A stretch of 45,710 bases of DNA. Origin: Paracoccaceae bacterium (GTDB taxonomy: Bacteria; Pseudomonadota; Alphaproteobacteria; Rhodobacterales; Rhodobacteraceae). The translations under genes and the position numbers were made by a program. Every line of letters begins with the position of its first letter. The first letter of the stretch is position 1. The stretch is from NCBI GenBank assembly GCA_007126375.1, contig SLBI01000225.1:1-45710 (forward strand), read 5' to 3'. Of this stretch, positions 41,838-45,710 are shown one piece after another. The notes under the pieces were generated by a model. It saw only the letters and a program-made list of their open reading frames with translations, did no database searches and was not told where the DNA came from.

Positions 41838-42809
41838 ATGCCTGCAACGATGCGTCTCGCCGCCGCCTTCACCTGCGTGCTTGCGCTTCCCGCCGCCGCT
41901 GACCCTGCGCAGTGGGGCGGTGAATGGCCCGACACGGATTTCAGCCGTGCCAGCGTCCCCTTTTCCGAGATCATCTCCGGCGGTCCGCCGAAGGACGGCA
42001 TCCCGGCGATCTGGGAACCGGCCTTCCTGCCGGTCGCCGAAGAAACGAGGATCGAGGATCTCGAACCGGTGATGACGCTGGAAATCGACGGCGAGACGCC
42101 GCGTGCCTATCCGATCCGCTACCTGATGTGGCACGAGATCGTCAACGACGTGGTCGGCGGCCTGCCCGTCGCCGTCACCTACTGCCCGCTGTGCAACTCC
42201 GGCATGGTGTTCGACGCCCGCCTCGATGGCGGGGCGCTGACCTTCGGCGTTTCCGGGAAGCTGCGGCACTCGGACATGGTGATGTACGATCGCGAGACGC
42301 AGAGCTGGTGGCAGCAGGCCATCGGCGAGGGGATCGTCGGCACCCACACCGGCCGCAAGCTGGACCAGCTTCCCGCCTGGATGGAAAGCTGGGGTGATTT
42401 CCGCAGCCGCAACCCGGATGGCCTGGTGATGGACGAGCCCGAATGGCGCCGCCAATACGGTGCCAACCCTTATGTCGGCTATGACGGATCCATCCGGCCC
42501 TTCCTTTATTCGGGCGAGTTGCCGCCACACGGCATCCCCGCACTCGCCCGCGTGGTGCGGGTGGGCGACCGCGCATGGACCTTCGAGCGGGTTCGGGAGG
42601 CCGGCGAAATCACCGAGGCCGGAGTCCGGATCAGCTGGTCATCGGGCCAGGCCTCGGCGCTCGACGACATGCGCATCAGCGAGGGGCGCGATGTTGGCAC
42701 CATCCGCGTGCGTGACGCCGCCAGCGGCAGGGATGTCGCGCACGACATACCCTTCGCCTTCGCCTTCCATGCCTTCTTTCCCGATGGCGAATGGATGCTC
42801 GGCAACTGA
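41838..42809 (+). CDS. DUF3179 domain-containing secreted protein
   Basis: Signal peptide; EIDGETPRAYPIRYLMWHEIVNDVVGGLPVAVTYCPLCNSGMVFDARLDG. Confidence 0.92.
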   Translation: MPATMRLAAAFTCVLALPAAADPAQWGGEWPDTDFSRASVPFSEIISGGPPKDGIPAIWEPAFLPVAEETRIEDLEPVMTLEIDGETPRAYPIRYLMWHEIVNDVVGGLPVAVTYCPLCNSGMVFDARLDGGALTFGVSGKLRHSDMVMYDRETQSWWQQAIGEGIVGTHTGRKLDQLPAWMESWGDFRSRNPDGLVMDEPEWRRQYGANPYVGYDGSIRPFLYSGELPPHGIPALARVVRVGDRAWTFERVREAGEITEAGVRISWSSGQASALDDMRISEGRDVGTIRVRDAASGRDVAHDIPFAFAFHAFFPDGEWMLGN

Positions 42810-42872
42810 GCACGCAAGCACACCCGACGCGCGCGCCGCCGGCTCAAGCCCTGGAGGCCTAACGCCGCGCCA

Positions 42873-42909
42873 GGCCCCGGCCCGCGCAGCCCGCTGCCCG
42901 GCCGGGGCC
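42873..42909. terminator. GC-rich hairpin between convergent DUF3179 and tyrS
   Basis: GGCCCCGGCC (42873-42882)/GGCCGGGGCC (42900-42909), perfect 10-bp inverted repeat, 17-nt loop with internal GCAGC/GCTGC; no T-tract. Confidence 0.5.
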
Positions 42910-42944
42910 GCCCAACCTGCCCGCCTCGCATGGCGCCGCGACGA

Positions 42945-44192
42945 TCAGTCGGCCAGAACCACTCGCGCGTGGCGCTTCTTGCCCGCGGTCAGCTTCAGCG
43001 GCAGCCGCGCAGCATCGACCATCAGCCCGGCATCGGCCACGACGTCGTCGTCCAGCCTTGCGCCGCCTTCGGCGATCAGGCGTTTCGCATCCTTGCCGGA
43101 TTTCACGAGCCCGGAGCGCACGAAGAGCTGGACCACCGAAAGCCCGTCCGCCAGTTCGGCCGCCGAGAGCCGCAGCGTCGGCAACTCCTCGCCCGTTCCG
43201 CCCCGCTCGAACACGGCGCGCGCGGTCGCCTCGGCCGCCGCCGCTGCCTCGGCCCCGTGCAGAAGCGCCGTCACCTCATTGGCGAGCCGCACCTTGGCGG
43301 CGTTGATCTCGGCACCGCCCAACGCGCCCATCCGGTCGCATTCGTCGAGGGGAAGTTCGGTATAGAGCCGCAGGAACCGGCCCACATCGGCGTCCGTGGT
43401 GTTGCGCCAGAACTGCCAGAACGCATAGGGCGAAAGCATCTCGGCATTGAGCCAGACCGCCCCGGACGCGGACTTGCCCATCTTCCGGCCGTCCGAGGTG
43501 GTCAGCAGCGGCGAGGTCAGCCCGAAGATGTCGCGGTCCAGCACCCGGCGCGTCAGATCGATCCCGTTGACGATGTTGCCCCACTGGTCCGACCCGCCCA
43601 TCTGCAACAGGCAGCCGTGGCGGCGATGCAGTTCGAGGAAGTCATAGGCCTGCAGGATCATGTAGTTGAATTCGAGAAAGCTGAGTGACTGTTCGCGGTC
43701 CAGCCGCGACTTCACGCTCTCGAAGCTGAGCATGCGGTTGACGCTGAAGTGCCGGCCGATGTCGCGCAGGAAGTCGAGATAGTTGAGCCCGTCCAGCCAT
43801 TCGGCATTGTCGAGCAGGACGGCATCGCCCGGCCCGTCGCCGAAGGCGAGGTAGCGCGCGAAGACCTGCTTCATGCCGGAGATGTTGGCCGCGATCTGCG
43901 CAGGGCCGAGCAGCGGGCGCTCCTCGGACCGGAACGACGGGTCGCCAACCTTGGTTGTGCCCCCTCCCATCAGCACGATCGGCTTGTGGCCCGTCCTCTG
44001 AAGGATCCGCAGCATCATCACGTTCAGCAGATGCCCGACATGCAGCGAGGCGGCGGTGGCATCATAACCGATATAGGCCGGCACGATGCCTGCCATCAAC
44101 GCCTCGTCCAGCGCCTGCAGGTCAGTGCAATCGGCAAGATAGCCGCGCGCGATCAGCGTGTGCAGGAACTCCGATTTCGGGTGGTAGGTCAT
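42945..44192 (-). CDS. tyrS: Tyrosyl-tRNA synthetase
   Basis: [44 protein letters not shown]; start 44192. Confidence 0.97.
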   Translation of the reverse strand: MTYHPKSEFLHTLIARGYLADCTDLQALDEALMAGIVPAYIGYDATAASLHVGHLLNVMMLRILQRTGHKPIVLMGGGTTKVGDPSFRSEERPLLGPAQIAANISGMKQVFARYLAFGDGPGDAVLLDNAEWLDGLNYLDFLRDIGRHFSVNRMLSFESVKSRLDREQSLSFLEFNYMILQAYDFLELHRRHGCLLQMGGSDQWGNIVNGIDLTRRVLDRDIFGLTSPLLTTSDGRKMGKSASGAVWLNAEMLSPYAFWQFWRNTTDADVGRFLRLYTELPLDECDRMGALGGAEINAAKVRLANEVTALLHGAEAAAAAEATARAVFERGGTGEELPTLRLSAAELADGLSVVQLFVRSGLVKSGKDAKRLIAEGGARLDDDVVADAGLMVDAARLPLKLTAGKKRHARVVLAD

Positions 44193-44254
44193 CGCGCCAT
44201 CGTCCATTCTGCCGGGGCCGTGCTATAGCGGGGGGCGGGGACGAGGGAAAGGCC

Positions 44255-45388
44255 ATGCGGCAGGGCGAGGCGGCAGGTCCGGTCTGGGCGCTGGGGGCGA
44301 TGTCGGGCACCTCGCTCGACGGCGTTGACGCGGCGATGCTGCAGACCGACGGCCACCGCATCCACGGCTTCGGCCTGGACGGGTATCGCCCCTACAGCGA
44401 CAGCGAGCGCGCAACGCTGCGCGCCGCGCTTGGCTGCTGGCCGGGCGAGGCGGGCGTCGCCGCGGCCGCGGCCGTGGTCGAGGCGGCGCATGCCGAACTG
44501 CTCGCGCGGTTTCCGCAGGCCGAGGTCGTCGGCTTCCACGGCCAGACGCTGGCGCATGAACCGGGCGCGCGCGGCACCCATCAGGCCGGATGTGGCCAGC
44601 GCCTTGCCGAAGCGCTGGGCAAGCCCGTCGTCTGGGATTTCCGAACCGCCGATGTCGCGCTGGGTGGTCAGGGCGCACCGCTCGCGCCCTTCTACCATCA
44701 TGCCTGTGCGCAGTGGATGGGAGCCACGGCGCCGCTGGCCTTCCTCAATCTGGGCGGCGTCGCAAACCTGACCTGGGTAAACCCTGCGGTCGCGGCGCCC
44801 GAATTGCCAGGCGCCCTTCTCGCCTTCGATGCCGGACCCGCCAACGCGCCGATGGACGATCTGATGCTGAGCCGCCACGGCCGCACCCACGACGAAGGCG
44901 GCGCGCTGGCAGGCACCGGCAAGCCGGACGAGGCGCTGATCGCCCGGCTTCTGGCTCACCCCTATCTCCACCGAATGCCGCCCAAATCGCTCGATAGGAT
45001 GGATTTTCCGGAGCTTCCGACGGCGCTCGCCGGCCTTGACGACGCTGATGCGCTGGCCACCGCCGCAGGCTTCGCCGCGGCCTGCGTCGCGGCGGGGATG
45101 GCGCACTTGCCCGCGCCGCCCTCCAGGGTGCTGGTTACCGGTGGTGGGCGACTCAACCCGGTGCTGGTGCGGATGATCGCCGAACGTCTGCCCTGCCCCG
45201 TCGATCCTGTCGAAGTCGCCGGTCTGAACGGCGACATGCTGGAGGCACAGGCCTTTGCCCACCTCGCGGTGCGTGTCCTGCGCGGCCTGCCGACCAGTTG
45301 CCCCGGTACCACCGGCGTGGCCGCAGCCGTTGGCGGCGGACAGTTGAGTGACCCGACCGATTTCCGCCCGCTGCTGGGGCGCGCCTAG
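44255..45388 (+). CDS. anmK: Anhydro-N-acetylmuramic acid kinase
   Basis: [39 protein letters not shown]; start 44255. Confidence 0.95.
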   Translation: MRQGEAAGPVWALGAMSGTSLDGVDAAMLQTDGHRIHGFGLDGYRPYSDSERATLRAALGCWPGEAGVAAAAAVVEAAHAELLARFPQAEVVGFHGQTLAHEPGARGTHQAGCGQRLAEALGKPVVWDFRTADVALGGQGAPLAPFYHHACAQWMGATAPLAFLNLGGVANLTWVNPAVAAPELPGALLAFDAGPANAPMDDLMLSRHGRTHDEGGALAGTGKPDEALIARLLAHPYLHRMPPKSLDRMDFPELPTALAGLDDADALATAAGFAAACVAAGMAHLPAPPSRVLVTGGGRLNPVLVRMIAERLPCPVDPVEVAGLNGDMLEAQAFAHLAVRVLRGLPTSCPGTTGVAAAVGGGQLSDPTDFRPLLGRA

Positions 45389-45710
45389 ACCACCAGTGCC
45401 GCGCCCCGGTTCGCCGGCCCCACACCGACACGGAAGGCGGCGAAGAGTTCGCGGCCGATACCGGTTTCATTGGCCGACAGATCGGGCCGCACCGGTTCGC
45501 GCGCGGCGAAGCCTTGCGCAAGCACCTCCAGCACGCCGGCACGCGCATCCAGCCGCACCCGGTCGCCATCGCGAAGCCGGGAAAGGGGGCCGTCCTCGGC
45601 CGCCTCGGGAGACATGTGGATCGCTGCCGGCACCTTGCCCGACGCTCCGGACATCCGCCCGTCGGTCACCAGCGCCACCTTCAGCCCGCGATCGATCAAC
45701 ACCGACAGCA
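45385..45710 (-). CDS. edd: Phosphogluconate dehydratase, C-terminal part (truncated by window)
   Basis: [50 protein letters not shown]; Edd-type C-terminal region. Confidence 0.85.
   Translation of the reverse strand, partial: LSVLIDRGLKVALVTDGRMSGASGKVPAAIHMSPEAAEDGPLSRLRDGDRVRLDARAGVLEVLAQGFAAREPVRPDLSANETGIGRELFAAFRVGVGPANRGAALVV

Overview
This is a GC-rich alphaproteobacterial chromosomal window. Gene content and order (DUF4167-prmC-prfA, pepA/holC facing lptFG-lptD-surA-pdxA-rsmA, fur-eno, Hint_2 proteins) look like the Rhodobacterales/Rhodobacteraceae. It is mostly core and housekeeping sequence. I saw no rRNA, tRNA, CRISPR array, IS element or prophage. Main blocks: ZIP metal transporter, SYLF lipoprotein, lipocalin, bactofilin, CHAD protein, RhlE-type helicase, a six-PAS hybrid histidine kinase, speD-speE, the LPS/OMP biogenesis-pdxA-rsmA run, DUF4167/prmC/prfA, speB, mazG, a nucleoside hydrolase, a CBS protein, selO, fur-eno, a RACo-like ferredoxin/ASKHA protein, an iron locus (41-aa ORF-hemP-bfd-bfr), two Hint-domain paralogs, a BciB-like flavoprotein, DUF3179, tyrS, anmK and the 3' end of edd. 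The observations most worth a second look are: (1) a TGTC-N10-GACA PpsR/CrtJ-type operator just upstream of the bciB-like gene; (2) an ORF-track-missed hemP and an upstream 41-aa ORF coupled to it by ATGA; (3) tandem stand-alone Hint proteins, one of which has lost the conserved block-B His; (4) a MobA-like NTP transferase whose catalytic N-terminal motif lies upstream of every ATG/GTG/TTG in its frame, suggesting a CTG start at 37267; (5) an Irr/ICE-type palindrome upstream of the ZIP transporter. All calls come from reading the sequence and recalled family knowledge; no database search was run.
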